Notes: generated by a model from the letters alone, not told the origin. A stretch of DNA of 36,341 nucleotides from Didymodactylos carnosus (GCA_905250885.1 CAJNOQ010001085.1:1-36341); one strand, 5' to 3'; positions 11,877 to 23,113 are shown, numbered from the stretch's first letter. Numbers and translations: made by a program.

Positions 11877-12758
11877 TTAAGGATACGGTACCCCGCCCCT
11901 CTTTTTCGGCTTTCCGTAGAAATGCTGTGAATTAAAAACTAAAAGTCGCTAGGGCTTCGTATTTTCAGGACTAATTGGAAACTCAATGGAGCACTTTTTC
12001 GTTCTTGTTTCAAGTTTTCAACTATTACCGTTTACCAGTTTTTTTAGAAAACTCGGTTTTTCATTGTGCCACATTACGACCCCCTTAAATTTCATCCGAT
12101 CGAGTTCAAAATTTTACCTGAGGTACTCAAGGTCATTCCGCAGAGATAATTTTTGGAAAATTTTTTTGAGACCTTTCCTGGTTGAGTTATAGGAAAAATA
12201 CTGAAAAACGACTTAAAAACCAAGTTTTTCAATTTTAGAAACCCTATAAGTCGGTAAAGAAAAGTCTAAAATAAAATTCCAAAAAATTACCTCTACAATA
12301 GTGCCTTGAGTACCTCTGGTAATATTTTGAACTCGATCAGATGAATTTAAGAGGGGTCGTAACGTGGCACAATGAAGCCTGCTAGCAAAAAAATAGTTTT
12401 CGAGAAAAAACGCATTTTGTACATAGGTCACTTTTTTTCAGAGCATTTGCCGCGATGCTTATATCTCCGCGAAAACTTATCGGAAAATTCTGTGAAACGT
12501 TTCATTGTGAAAAAAACACTTTCCACTATGTGTAAGAAAAATTTTGCATGTACAGAAAATGCAAGAAAAATTTCGGAAACTAAAAAATCGAGTTCTTTTA
12601 GGTTTTGAGAGAAAAACTTTAAGAATTCATAACTTTTTGAAAAAAGGTAATGTAGTACTGAAAGTGGTTTATTTTTCAGCCCACACTTTCCTCTACATTA
12701 GTTATGCTCGCTTAAAATCCGAAATTTTCACATAAAAGAGGAGGAGCGGTACCCTTAA
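11877..12758. mobile_element. TTAA-bounded non-autonomous element
   Basis: The unit starts at TTAA 11877-11880 and ends at TTAA 12755-12758. Related inverted termini follow: GGTACC and CCTCTTTT blocks appear in the left end and in the reverse complement of the right end, and the left end has about 5 extra bases. A duplicated TTAA target is the signature of piggyBac-type elements. No transposase frame is present. A 313-bp foldback (12062-12374) lies inside. Its length, about 880 bp, is close to that of the second TTAA element at 19179. Confidence 0.5.
12062..12374. repeat. Foldback with ~132-bp arms
   Basis: The left arm 12062-12193 pairs with the right arm 12243-12374. Both begin, read inward, with CATTGTGCCAC and share GATCGAGTTCAAAAT and GAGGTACTCAAGG. 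The arms carry scattered mismatches and small indels around a 49-bp centre. It is nested in the TTAA-bounded element. Confidence 0.8.
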
Positions 12759-13248
12759 ATATTCTAAAACATACGTTGACTAGCATATAGCTGTGTATTA
12801 CGAACAGTAACAGTATTGAGAAAAGTACAGTCAACCGACGTTTGCAGGACCCGACATTTGAGGGGAGAATGTGGGTAATGAGTGTGAGTAAATAAACAAT
12901 ATTTTACGCCTTATCCTCATATGGCGGGATTGTCAATCTAATTATTTTGTGCAAGTTGAAATTTGAAGAAACGAAAAATTGAGCGTGGAGTAGAAATTAC
13001 TTGCCCAGCTGCGTAAGTGAATTATTTTAGGACTTGTCAGTTATATCTGGATCCGATGTCGAGTAATCTTTCACACGCTTATCTTCTTTTTAAGTTTATA
13101 TCTTTATTTCTTTTACCTTCAAACTATAAAATTATAGACATTTAGTATTTGTCGGTGTATGACTAATTTTTTGAAAATCAGATGTCGCCATATTCAAGAG
13201 AGTAATCGTTCTAACTTTTGCTAGGAGTATAATATGCAGCTTGGAGTA

Positions 13249-13401
13249 ATTTAGACTAGTGGCAGCGCCAGGATTTTGCTCTGGGGTGGGCTTAGCCCAC
13301 CCATTTTGGGAACACTGAAAAATTTTCAGGGTGGGCTTAACTTCCTTTCGGGTGAGCTCAGCCCACCCTAGCCCACCCCTGGCGCCGCCACTAATTTAGA
13401 C
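13249..13401. mobile_element. hAT-like MITE with perfect 8-bp target duplication
   Basis: The element body is 13257-13393 (137 bp). It is flanked on both sides by ATTTAGAC (13249-13256 and 13394-13401), an exact 8-bp duplication. Terminal inverted repeats read TAGTGGCAGCGCCAGG and TAGTGGCGGCGCCAGG, with one mismatch in 16. The interior is a GC-rich near-palindrome built of GGTGGGCT blocks. TAG-type TIRs and 8-bp duplications are typical of the hAT superfamily. It is too short to encode anything. Confidence 0.88.
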
Positions 13402-14066
13402 AACTGAAATAATCTATCGGGGTGCTTCAAACTGTGTTCTGAAAAACAGAAATAAAGAGCAAAAATTCAGAATATAAAGACCGACGTTTTCACATCGATA
13501 ATATAAGCAAGCGTGTTGATGTTTTCTAACGTTGAAAAATCATTTTTATTATGAAAAAGTTTTGCACACACTTTGTGATTATTATTTCGTTGATAAAAAC
13601 AAAAATATATAAAAAAATAGTTTTATTTCGTCTGAATTGTAATAAAAATAGATAAATAAATATATATAGATATATATTTCACACAAAAACAACAAAGTTT
13701 AGTAAAAGAAAAATATGTCTTGATTGAGTTGAACCTCTGTTGAAAAAAACTAACATCAACATGTCACCGGCATGATGTTCTTTTTGTCGTCATGATGTTG
13801 ACTAGTGTTGAAAAACAGAAGCAGATAGAGATAAATATTTAGACTAGTTGTTCAATTAATAATGAAAAAAGAGTTGCTTATATTTTACATGATTGATAAA
13901 CGCACAGATTTTTATAGTAAAAGAGAAAAATCATACAAAAATATATAAAATGTTGAGCTGAGAAAGAAATATGTGCATGTACGATGTAACGTGTTTGATA
14001 CTCTTTATACTTAATACCTACCTAATGTCACTGTTAGTTTATTGAGTTGTCTGAACCGAGCATGCT
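13402..14066. other. AT-rich spacer downstream of the kinesin gene
   Basis: This stretch contains the 3' end region of the minus-strand kinesin gene. Minus-strand AATAAA motifs (TTTATT on the + strand) occur at 14038-14043 and 14066-14071. Nothing else gene-like is seen. Confidence 0.6.
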
Positions 14067-14071
14067 TTATT
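14066..14071 (-). promoter_or_regulatory. AATAAA motif overlapping the kinesin stop codon
   Basis: On the minus strand the codons CAA TAA A form AATAAA across the stop. A second AATAAA lies 28 nt further downstream (14043-14038). The second is the more plausible polyadenylation signal. Either implies a very short 3' UTR. Confidence 0.4.
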
Positions 14072-17000
14072 GTTGCTTGTCACTTAGCCATTTCTTTTTC
14101 AAATGTGCTGGTGGATCAAACGGGTTTAATCGTCGATGCATATAATCATCACTGGGTGCTTTGGGTTGACTTCGCCGTAAACGTTGCCCTTCATTAAGCA
14201 ATTGCTCTTGTCTTTTTAGTCTTATAGTTTCAACTGAAGGTTGAATTGGTTCATGTTGTGTCAGGTATTGTTTTTCTAATTCCATTTGGCTACTTGAATC
14301 ATAATCACCATTTTCATCAGTCCAATCCTGATCATAGTTTACATCATTCTGACGATGCGCTCCGTACCCATTTCGTCCATGGCCATTTGTTGTAGTATAA
14401 CCATTCGTGTAACCAGCTGAACCAGGTTGATTTCGGTTAACAGTTAACTCATTCTTCGTTTGGTTATTTGCTGACATTTGTGGTAACTGAAGATCTTCGG
14501 TAGTTACTGGTGGTAAAATATAATCGCCTTTTTCATCATCATATTTTGCTTGCATTTTAATATTGTCCAAATTAAAATAATTACAACTTCTTGGCACAAA
14601 TCGAGCAATTTTTTCATTGATTGCTTTAAGTAATTTTACTTGCCGTTCAAAGTCACGTATAGTTTCTAAATAATTTTCACGTTCACGTTCAAATTCATGC
14701 TGTAAATCACCGTTGTCAGCTTCTAAACGTTTTTTAGCCAAACGTTCTTGTTCTAATTGTTTATTTCTATGATAAAGCTAAATAATGAAAATCACACGTA
14801 AAAAGTGTATGTATTTTCGAATAAAGTCAAAGAACACCCGTTAAGCGATGAGACTTACCTCTTCTTGAACATTGTCGAAAACTCGCATCATTACATCATC
14901 ATCATCCGCATTAATTGCCGACGTAAACTTTTTTCGTTGTTTCTCTTCCATATCTTTTAATTTCTTTTTACGCTTCTTTTTCCTTTCCTCATTGTTTTCT
15001 TCTTCTCCACCGACCATCTTGTCTTCCAATTCTTGAAGACGTCTTTTGACTTCTTGTGGATCTTTTGGTATACCATTTTCATTATGATCGCCATCATCAT
15101 TTGTGATTGTTGATTGTTGTGGTTGTTGTTGTTGTTTTCCACCCTTTTTCTTACCACGACGTACATCTGGCAGAGGTCCTAAATAATAAAAACTCTTGTA
15201 GGTTTTAAAGACATAGAAATTGGTTCAACTGCTACCTTCACCACTCCCATTTGTCAAAGCATTTATTTTATCATCATATTCTGACTTTAATTTTTTCACT
15301 TCAGTTTGATAATTTGTTCGTTCCTCTTCACATTGTCGACGTAATTCGTCTGCTTGATTTTCATATTCAAGACGTAATCGTTCTTTTTCTCGTTCAATTT
15401 CTTCTTTATCAACTATTGTAGACGAGTTAACCTAAAATTAAAACAAAAAAATACTCATCTCAACTAAACTCTCGAACTCTAAAAAACATTGCTTTTTCGT
15501 AGAGAAACATTCAATGGGTCACTCTGCACATCTCTACAATTCTATACATTCGCTATTGTACAACCTACATATTCCCGCTGTCGTGATGCAAAAAGGACAG
15601 TATTCTTTCTGTCAGAAAAAATGCTCATGAGGCTATGTCCAAAAATCATTACAGTCCATTCTTAAAAAAGGCGACAATATTCTAATCCAATAGTCTGCCC
15701 TGCATCTCTGTGATTACATTTTCAGCGTGTTCTTCATGTCGACTGGTAAAAACGAGTGAGTTTGGAATCAGTAAATTTTAACATCTTTATCGTAATTATG
15801 CAGTTTTATCTGCTAGACAATGAGGGTATAGATTTCTTTTTTGAGAAGTTTTCGATACAATTTCAGGTATTTTAATTTGGTAATTAACTTGGATTGAACC
15901 AACAATCAAGATGTTTGTCATCCACAAATAAAATAATTCAAAAACATACACGATTACTGTATGAAATAATGCAGCACACTTATTTTAATTTTTAAAAAAT
16001 GCAAAGAAAATGGTTTGTTGATTTATGGAAGAGGATATATTTTTACTCCAATGCGTAGCCATAGCATGCTTTTTCTTAATAAACTTGTTTTTTGGGTTTG
16101 TATACGAAATATCCGTTTTACAGAACAACAAACTATTTTAAAGATTAGTGTGATAATCAGCTGAACTAAGAACGATAATTTTTAATGAAAGTTTTTTTTC
16201 ATATTGTAGGAGATATGATGCGATGTTTCATGGTGATCTGATTAGAAAGGATTTGAAAACTAGGATTTCCATACATCCTGCATTCATAAAGCAAAACAGA
16301 TGAATTTTCCCACATTCATATAATGCTTAAAGAAAGTTTCTTATATTATATATATGCACTATTTGAAATTTTTAGAGTTGTTTGATGACGTGTGTTTCCA
16401 CTATCATCTACTGTAATGAAAAATCAGTCCAAATATCAAATATTATTTTCCATTACTTGAATACAGAATAATCTAACCATTTTGGTCCGCGTGAGTGCTC
16501 ACTACACTAGACGAGACGCGCATTTCCTACGAAATTTTAACGAGATGACTCATTTTTGAGAGTCAGAGAATTTTGTAAGCTTTCATAGGTGCGAAAAAAA
16601 TTAAACTTCTTCCGAAACTCTCATTAGGGTATGCCTGGAATGCGACTGAGCACACCCGTTCTGAAGAAAATACGAATTAAAACAATCCCCACAGTAAAAC
16701 TTATTAAAATTTGAGATTTTTTTACATAGAGTCTCAACAGAAGACGTTTCAACTACTTGGGACAATACGGGTTTTGGGGGAAGTCGAAAGATGGTAAATG
16801 TGTAGAAAATAATGCAGACAAAGATGATTTTTATCGTACTTCACCGTTATTGATCGACGGTAGCACTTGTGCGCCACCACCTTGTGAAGCTAATTCTGCT
16901 TTGAGACGATTAATTTCATCTTGTAATAATTTCATTTGAGCATCTAAAATTTTCAAGTAGATACTAGAATAACATATAGTTACCTTCAAAAACAGTTGTA

Positions 17001-18592
17001 TATGGCTCCACCATTTTGATGTACCCCACCCATAAAACAAGAAGTCTTACCTCTTGGATCTTCATTGATTTTTGGCTTATTTTTGATATTTTTCGCACGA
17101 TTGGCGTAACGTAACGTTGATAACGTTTCTTCATAATTATCATCAGCAGGTGATACAGCAGCAATCATAAGTGTTTTTGTATTGCCACCTAATGAATCTT
17201 GTAATAATCTTGTTAATTTGGAATCTCTGTACGGGATATGTTTCGATCGTCCGTCAACAAGTGCCGAAATAACATTTCCAAGTGCACTCAATGATAGATT
17301 GATTCGTGTCGCTTCTCTTAATCTTGCTCCTTCAGCATCTGAAAAACAAAATATACTAACCAATAAAATAAACCCAACAATTGAGATAAAAGAGAACATA
17401 CGTGTTTTTGTTTGTCGTTCACTGCCAGCCAGATCAACAAGATTCAATTTTCCAGCTCGGATATGTTCTTTTCCGTCAAGTTCACTTATCGTGCGTTTTT
17501 CTACCATTATGGTAAATATTGAGTGTGATCGAGATGAATGTTCGTTCATTGATGTTGCACCAGTAGCTCGATTTTTATTTCCTTTATTCATCAATTTTTC
17601 ACAATCCGCTATACTTTTACATTCATGCCACGATAAACCGGGAACCTGAACACTTCGGTCCGGATGTTCCTATAAGATTAAATCAATCTATCTCTCAGAT
17701 TGAAACATTATTGAATAAGAGTCGTTCTTACTTTTAATTCAAGTGATTTTGCAATATCTGATCCTAACATATCGCGAATACTTTCGTTGTATATTTCTAG
17801 ATACGATGCACGTACTAAATATTTTGTACCACTAGCAAGGGTAATTGCTTCAAATACATGCTACAATAAAGAGAAGAAAATGCGTAAGTAATTATGCTTT
17901 AGTTCATGAGTTTTTAGAATGAATAGCGTAGTTACAGTGCAGAGACGAAAAAATATTCCTTTTTCTTTGAATGATCATTTACGCAAAGCAGTTAGCTTGT
18001 TTATGTGACAAACTTCTTTAATAGTAGTAAGATTAATTCTTTGAATACCTCAAATGATCTCGGAATCACGCCTCTTTGTGGAGAATTACGATCGATGTCA
18101 CCTTGCATTGTGAACGACTAGAAATGAAATTAGAGACGTAAATTTTTGTCAAAAGATGAAATAATCTAATTTTGACTCACCTTGCCGCACCCTGTTTGAC
18201 CGTAAGCGAAAACTGTCCCATTATAACCTTCCAAAACCTACTAGTATATAACAGATATTAAATGTGGTTGATATGGAGTAAATGAATAATACTAACACTT
18301 TCAACTAGAGGAAATACGACGTCGGCATATAGATTTTCTGTTATAGAATCTTCGGCATAAACGGCATCAAATGTGAACTGTTTTGGTGGATCCTGCTGTT
18401 GTTCTTTGTTTTGCAATTCAACTTGACATATGGCAGGTGTCATATTGACGATAGACTTAGATAAAAGTCACATCATAACAAATTCAGACATAATGATCTT
18501 TTTAAGCATACCTGACATTTCAGGTCCTTCTCTCGTTCGTTTAGCGGACGACATCTAACAACAACGCGTACTGACTCGCTATTAGCTGCCAT
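14067..18592 (-). CDS. KIF17: Kinesin-2 ciliary motor, KIF17/OSM-3 type
   Basis: Eleven exons on the minus strand join in frame to 793 residues: 18592-18512, 18455-18297, 18237-18181, 18117-18049, 17860-17732, 17669-17402, 17338-17051, 16943-16840, 15431-15236, 15178-14859 and 14777-14067 (stop TAA). All introns are GT-AG. The motor domain starts at [15 protein letters not shown]. It carries the P-loop GQTGCGKS (about 93-100, split by an intron before the Ser), switch I NEHSSRSH (about 207-214) and switch [10 protein letters not shown] (about 244-251), and it ends with [19 protein letters not shown] neck coil follows ([13 protein letters not shown]), then charged coiled coil, a kinesin-2 VGGE...KKKRKKK segment, and the tail motif [10 protein letters not shown] (about 622-631). 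[12 protein letters not shown] and [13 protein letters not shown] resemble KIF17/OSM-3 more than KIF3A/B. The family drives anterograde transport in cilia as a homodimer. The length lies between OSM-3 (about 700) and vertebrate KIF17 (about 1000). Residue 255 is His where Gly is usual in the KTGA loop. Confidence 0.93.
15432..16839 (-). other. Intron 8 of the kinesin gene, unusually long (1408 bp)
   Basis: The other ten introns are 56-188 bp. This one is more than seven times longer than the next longest. It begins GTACGA after the Glu codon of exon 8 and ends TTTTAG before exon 9. Without splicing, the frame hits a stop two codons past the donor (16833-16831). The interior, especially about 15480-16760, is less AT-rich than other introns, which suggests an old insertion. 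I could not define terminal repeats or a coding frame in it. Confidence 0.75.
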
Positions 18593-18765
18593 CTAAAAGT
18601 TGATTGTAATACATGCTTTTTATTCAAGAGTAATGATGTTCTTTCATTTCAAGTCACATTCTAGTTTTACAGGTACCCACTTTCCTTACACATAGTAACG
18701 GATCCAGGATACGTGGTGTTTTTCATTTTGTCTGTATGGTATACGTGTTGTCAAGCAGCTGAACG

Positions 18766-18990
18766 CACGTAGTTAGACATGAGCGTGACCAGGACCAAAA
18801 AAGGTTTTTTACCGGGACCAGGACTACAATCATGACAAATCGTCAGGAAGTCTTACAGTTCTTTTCTAGGCAATGAACTTTCATCCCATGTCATGCAAAC
18901 TTTGTTAAAACTGGGACCATTAAAAGGCTCAGGGATTGGGATCGGAACCGGGGCTGAGAAGCCTTGATCCCGCCCATATCTATACGTAGT
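18766..18990. mobile_element. hAT-like MITE with 7-of-8 target duplication
   Basis: The body is 18774-18982 (209 bp). Terminal inverted repeats are TAGACATGAGCGTGACCAGG and, from the right end, TAGATATGGGCGGGATCAAGG. Flanking octamers are CACGTAGT (18766-18773) and TACGTAGT (18983-18990), identical except at the first base. The interior repeats GGGACCAGGAC-like blocks. The structure matches a short hAT-superfamily relic. It lies about 180 bp upstream of the kinesin start codon, so it could sit in or near that gene's promoter. Confidence 0.72.
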
Positions 18991-19178
18991 ACAACGCATG
19001 TACTCATAGAGGAAAAACGAAAAATATTGATTAATCTAGGTCCACTACTGCTTATACAAATTTATATTTGCATTACAGAGTGGATTATTCTTCACTCAAA
19101 ACTAAAGCAAAATTTCTGTTTTGTTCTTCTAGCAAGCAAAAATAACGGCTTTTCGCTCTTGCAAAACAGTAGAACGGC

Positions 19179-20032
19179 TTAAGGGTCCCCCTCTCAGAAA
19201 TGATGATTCTCGGTCAAAAAATCGATTTTGAGATAAACACATGGAAAGATAGCTTGAAGTGTAATTTCAGAATCTGTATTGCTTTCAGTCCTAGAAATGA
19301 ATTTTCGTGGTTTTCGAGCAAGTTTTCTAGGCGCTTCGAAAAACAGAAACTTCAAATAATAGTTTTGTTCTGCATTCTTATGCAATTAAGTTTTTTTCTG
19401 AATGCGTAGATTTGGAGAGCAAACTTTTCTGATCAAAATAAAACCTCGCACAACGCTGTATGACCTTGCGTCAAACAGTCACAAGCATTTTCCTACAAGT
19501 CTTAAAATGAACCAGCCGTTTTCTCTCAGAACACACTTTTCGTGCAGGCATACTCAGTGTACGACACTTTTTTCAATAAATGGTTCATCGTAGAGAGACT
19601 TTCTTTTTCTTAATCGAAAGAGCGAATTCTACATAGGTTGATCGGAGCCGATTTTTCAATTAGACCTTAGTTGTTTAGAAAATCAAGGATCTCTAGAAAA
19701 CTCAAAAGGAAGTTTGGGAGTTTTGAGGTTGTTGGATCTCCAGACAACGAACAAAAGCTTAATTGAAAAATCGGCGCCGGTCAGCCCATGTAGTTATATG
19801 GCTAGTTTAAAATAAAACGAACCCGACCTCTCTAGCGTGAAGTATTTTAAAAAATCTTGGGAAATACTTCAGGATCCTTTTTGGACTTTGATCTCTGAAA
19901 AACTCCTAAACGATAAGGCTTGAAAGCAAAAAAGGTTTTCATTCTTATAACTCATCGTGTCTAACATTAATGGAAAGTTTCATCAAAATCGGATGCACGG
20001 TATCGGAGATAATTTCTGAGGAGGGCCCTTAA
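19179..20032. mobile_element. Second TTAA-bounded non-autonomous element
   Basis: It starts TTAAGGGTCCCCCTCTCAGAA at 19179. Its right end, read inward, starts TTAAGGGCCCTCCTCAGAAAT from 20032. These are inverted termini bounded by the same TTAA tetranucleotide, about 854 bp apart. The terminus GGAGGG/CCCTTAA resembles the right end of the element at 11877. A piggyBac-like, transposase-less element is the best reading. A foldback (19629-19793) is nested inside. Short open frames at 19194-19593 show no known motif. Confidence 0.6.
19629..19793. repeat. Foldback nested in the TTAA element
   Basis: Arms 19629-19665 and 19757-19793 are inverted copies, each beginning CTACAT and sharing GCCGATTTTTCAATTA, with about four mismatches in the first 34 positions. 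The similarity continues more weakly inward. Confidence 0.75.
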
Positions 20033-20446
20033 CAAAAAGCGCATATAAATTAGATATCAAGTACTCTTCAGGAAGATTGGATACCATCCGGAAACAACGA
20101 TAGTGGGAAAAGAATTAGTACTGATCATTCATAATGTATGCATCATGCGGACGAGACTATCATCGTTGCGACTGAAGTATCTTGCGATTGATCTTTAATT
20201 ATTTCACAGGAAAAACACTTGGGGTTCTGAAAATATGTCCATTTTCTGGTACTTATTATACTATACGTTAATTAAAGCATCGAACAAAAAAAGGACTTCA
20301 GATCTACATCTGCTCGAACCATCTTAGAGATGGGCGAGTAATAGCTTTTTTTACACCACATCATACTTGTCAAATAAAACTTATAACAATAGCTTTTTCA
20401 AGTACAAGTACCCTGAAAAATCAGTGTCCAAGTAACACTCACACTT
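20033..20446. other. Repeat-like DNA, left end of a possible degenerate hAT element
   Basis: The motif TAGAGATGGGCGAGTAATAG near 20326-20345 resembles hAT termini, and AAGTAC/ACTTG motifs follow. A matching right end and target duplication could not be defined, so boundaries are uncertain. Confidence 0.3.
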
Positions 20447-20661
20447 ACGAGGAAACCTCTCGAGGTGATACAATCGTGCTTCATTAAGAAAGGTTTCGGT
20501 TATCTTTTAGAGTTTCTGAAAACCTGGTTTTCCAGAAAACCGGATCTTCGTACGGTTAAGGGCAGCTCCCATAATCATATTCGGAATCAGCATGGTCGAT
20601 AACCTAGAACCCACTAGATTTCGATCAAGAAGCGTTTTATCACCTCGAGAGGTTCCCTCGT
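20447..20661. mobile_element. Small foldback element (215 bp)
   Basis: Terminal inverted repeats read ACGAGGAAACCTCTCGAGG and ACGAGGGAACCTCTCGAGG. Both are followed by TGATA, with one mismatch over 24 positions. No target duplication is apparent and no coding capacity exists. Confidence 0.75.
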
Positions 20662-22735
20662 TAGTCATCTCTTATCTTTTCCCCAAATCTCTTCAGTTTA
20701 TTTAGTAATAGCTGAAAACGAGAGGCGCACAGAAAAGTGTGTAAGAAGAAAGAAGAACTTATCATAATGGAGAAAATCTTCAAGAATTCACATACACTCG
20801 CTATTTATTCGTATAAGTTTCCTTATTGATTTTTGCGTTCGTCAAAGCAAGTAACGCCCGTAAACCGAGTCTTGTGAACATGTGGTTCGTGCAGACTGAC
20901 CATCTGCTTCGTACAGTAGACTTCGGTAATCTTATACCTTAGGCTGTTCTATTAATCTGTCTTTCAAACTGTGCTTGATCTTCTGGTACGAAATTAATTA
21001 CAAGCTATGCAGGGTAGGGTAGACCTATTACAATATCAGGCCATGTCAAAGCTTTGACATTCTCTCTGAATGTAACAGACATTTGTACTTTTGAAGTAGT
21101 ACCAATAATATTTTTATCCCGCGTAGCTATTGACTGATCAATGCCTTCGTATTTAATAAATAAAACGCGTCTGTTGTGCCATAATTTAAAGTATGTCGAC
21201 TCCTGATCTTACAGGACGGCGCATAACAAAAATTAAGGCCCATCTAGATTCGCTTTTTGTTTTTTTTCTTTTATTTAAGAAATCCTTTTTACGTTATGAA
21301 TGCTCAGAATCTAGTTTAAATAATTTGATAACTTATTTTGAAATGCATCGAAAATTGATCCACACCCTAGTGAATGTACTTGAGCCAAGTACTTACGCAA
21401 GTATTGGGTTAAGTAATGAGGACAGTACTTGTGGACTTTTTTAAATTAACTTGTCGAGTACTTGAGAAAGTACTTGCGAAGTAAAATATAAGTACATAGC
21501 TGGTCTAATGCAAGTAAATTTAGTTTATATTGTGATGATTATGTACAACCAGTCAATCCAAAAGAAAAGGATGACTGACTTGTCCAAGTACTTGGCTGAA
21601 GCAGGTCAAGGAACAACACTTGTCAACAGGACACCGCGAACTACAAGAAGCAGGGATAGGGTCCTCCGATTTCGGAGTAAATCGAAAATTTTCAAAAATG
21701 AGAGTAAATATCTCATTTGTCTAATAATACGTAAGTTTTGACATACAAAATATTTTAGTTGCAAAAAACTTCATGCACCCAAGTTTTTTGCTACAGTTTC
21801 TGCAATAAAACTAGACATATTTTTCATTTTGTGAACTGATTTCTAACTCGCAGATAATTAACTATGAAAAACAACTAAATTATTCTGAAATCTGTTGCTG
21901 TGCTTTTTCGAATACGTTTTCTCGGTTTTAGTTGTTTCCATTAAACCGCAGTTTATGTCTGAGATATAAACTTCTTAAATTTAAGAGTAAAACGTACTGG
22001 TTCATCATCATCATGACCTGAGGAATTGATTGAAAGCCTGAGCCACAAATTTTAACTTTGGGGGTAAACTCAGCGGGCAAAGGCGTTTTGTTACGAAGAG
22101 TCAAGCGTTTATACCGCGGGAGTTCGGACCAGTCAGTGAAAGAGAGCAAGAAGAATGCAATGCTTTCAAAATGTCGTAGCAGATTTTCTTGTAAACGAAG
22201 AAGAGAAAATATGTTGATGTTTACTCTTAAATCGAGAGTCTTTATAACGAGTAATCAACGATTGCTCATTCATTATGCAGCACTAAATCAGAACTTAGAA
22301 GCTTTTCCTCTTCGTTTCCACATACTGTTATCGTTATTAGCATACAACAGATGGTGCTAATTGTTTATCTCATTTCCAGAGCAATAAATTTTCCAATTTA
22401 GGAGTAAAAGATTTGAAAAAGCAGGGTGGGGATCCTCCTCCCTGCTCTCGGTGTTGCGACGTCCCTGCTTGCCAAGTGCTTAACTTGTCACGTACTTCAG
22501 TAACTCAACCAATCAATACCGCCATACTCAAAAAGCATTTTTGAGTTGTCAGAGATATTAAAAAGACCGATCTACTTCAATCTCGATAATTTGTGATCTA
22601 AAATAATAAAGTAAAACTGATTATGAAAGTCATTTAAAAAAGAAGTTGATGCATTACCTGATTTAATAAGCCTAAACAGATGTCACTGGCAAACAACCTA
22701 ATAATGCGTCCTCTATGGTTTCAAAGCTTATTTGG
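20662..22735. other. Repeat-like region rich in AAGTACTTG motifs
   Basis: No gene recognised. Between about 21375 and 21610, and again near 22470-22500, the sequence carries many direct and inverted copies of AAGTACTTG-like motifs (for example 21382, 21455, 21467 and 21586). Such subterminal motif arrays are common in hAT elements. Open frames at 21193-21444 and 22058-22360 have no recognisable domain. No element end could be fixed. Confidence 0.4.
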
Positions 22736-23113
22736 TAATACACCAGGCATGGGGGAGTCCGAGTTCGGACTGGAAAATTTTTTCTCGGACTCGGACTTGA
22801 GTTTTTGTATTTCGAGTCTGATCTATTCAACTTTTAACACAAATGAACAGAGAAAATGAAAAGCGTAATAACAACACCTTCTGCTTCACAAAAACTTGAA
22901 AATTTTGTTCGGAAGACGGACATGCAAAGTAACGTTATTTTCTAAAAATCAAATATCTATTCAGGGCTTAGTAAATTAAAAAAGGGAAATAAACCATCCT
23001 CGTCAATAAAGAATCTAAAAAAAATACCGGACTCGAAATGGACTCGGACTCGTCCTTAATGTTAAGGACTCTGACTCGGTACCCCTTCGGACTCGCCCAT
23101 GCTTGTAATACAC
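22736..23113. mobile_element. hAT-like element with perfect 8-bp target duplication
   Basis: The body is 22744-23105 (362 bp). The exact octamer TAATACAC flanks it at 22736-22743 and 23106-23113. Terminal inverted repeats are CAGGCATGGGGGAGTCCGA and, from the right end, CAAGCATGGGCGAGTCCGA. Subterminal regions hold many GGACTCGGAC-type repeats in both orientations, the usual transposase-binding array of hAT elements. No transposase is encoded. Confidence 0.88.

Noticed and set aside
17182-17649. 155-codon plus-strand frame
   Set aside because: Antisense shadow of the kinesin motor exons.
20326-21260. hAT element bounded by TAGAGATGGGC and a GCCCATCTA near 21239
   Set aside because: Termini match only over a few bases and the flanking octamers do not duplicate.
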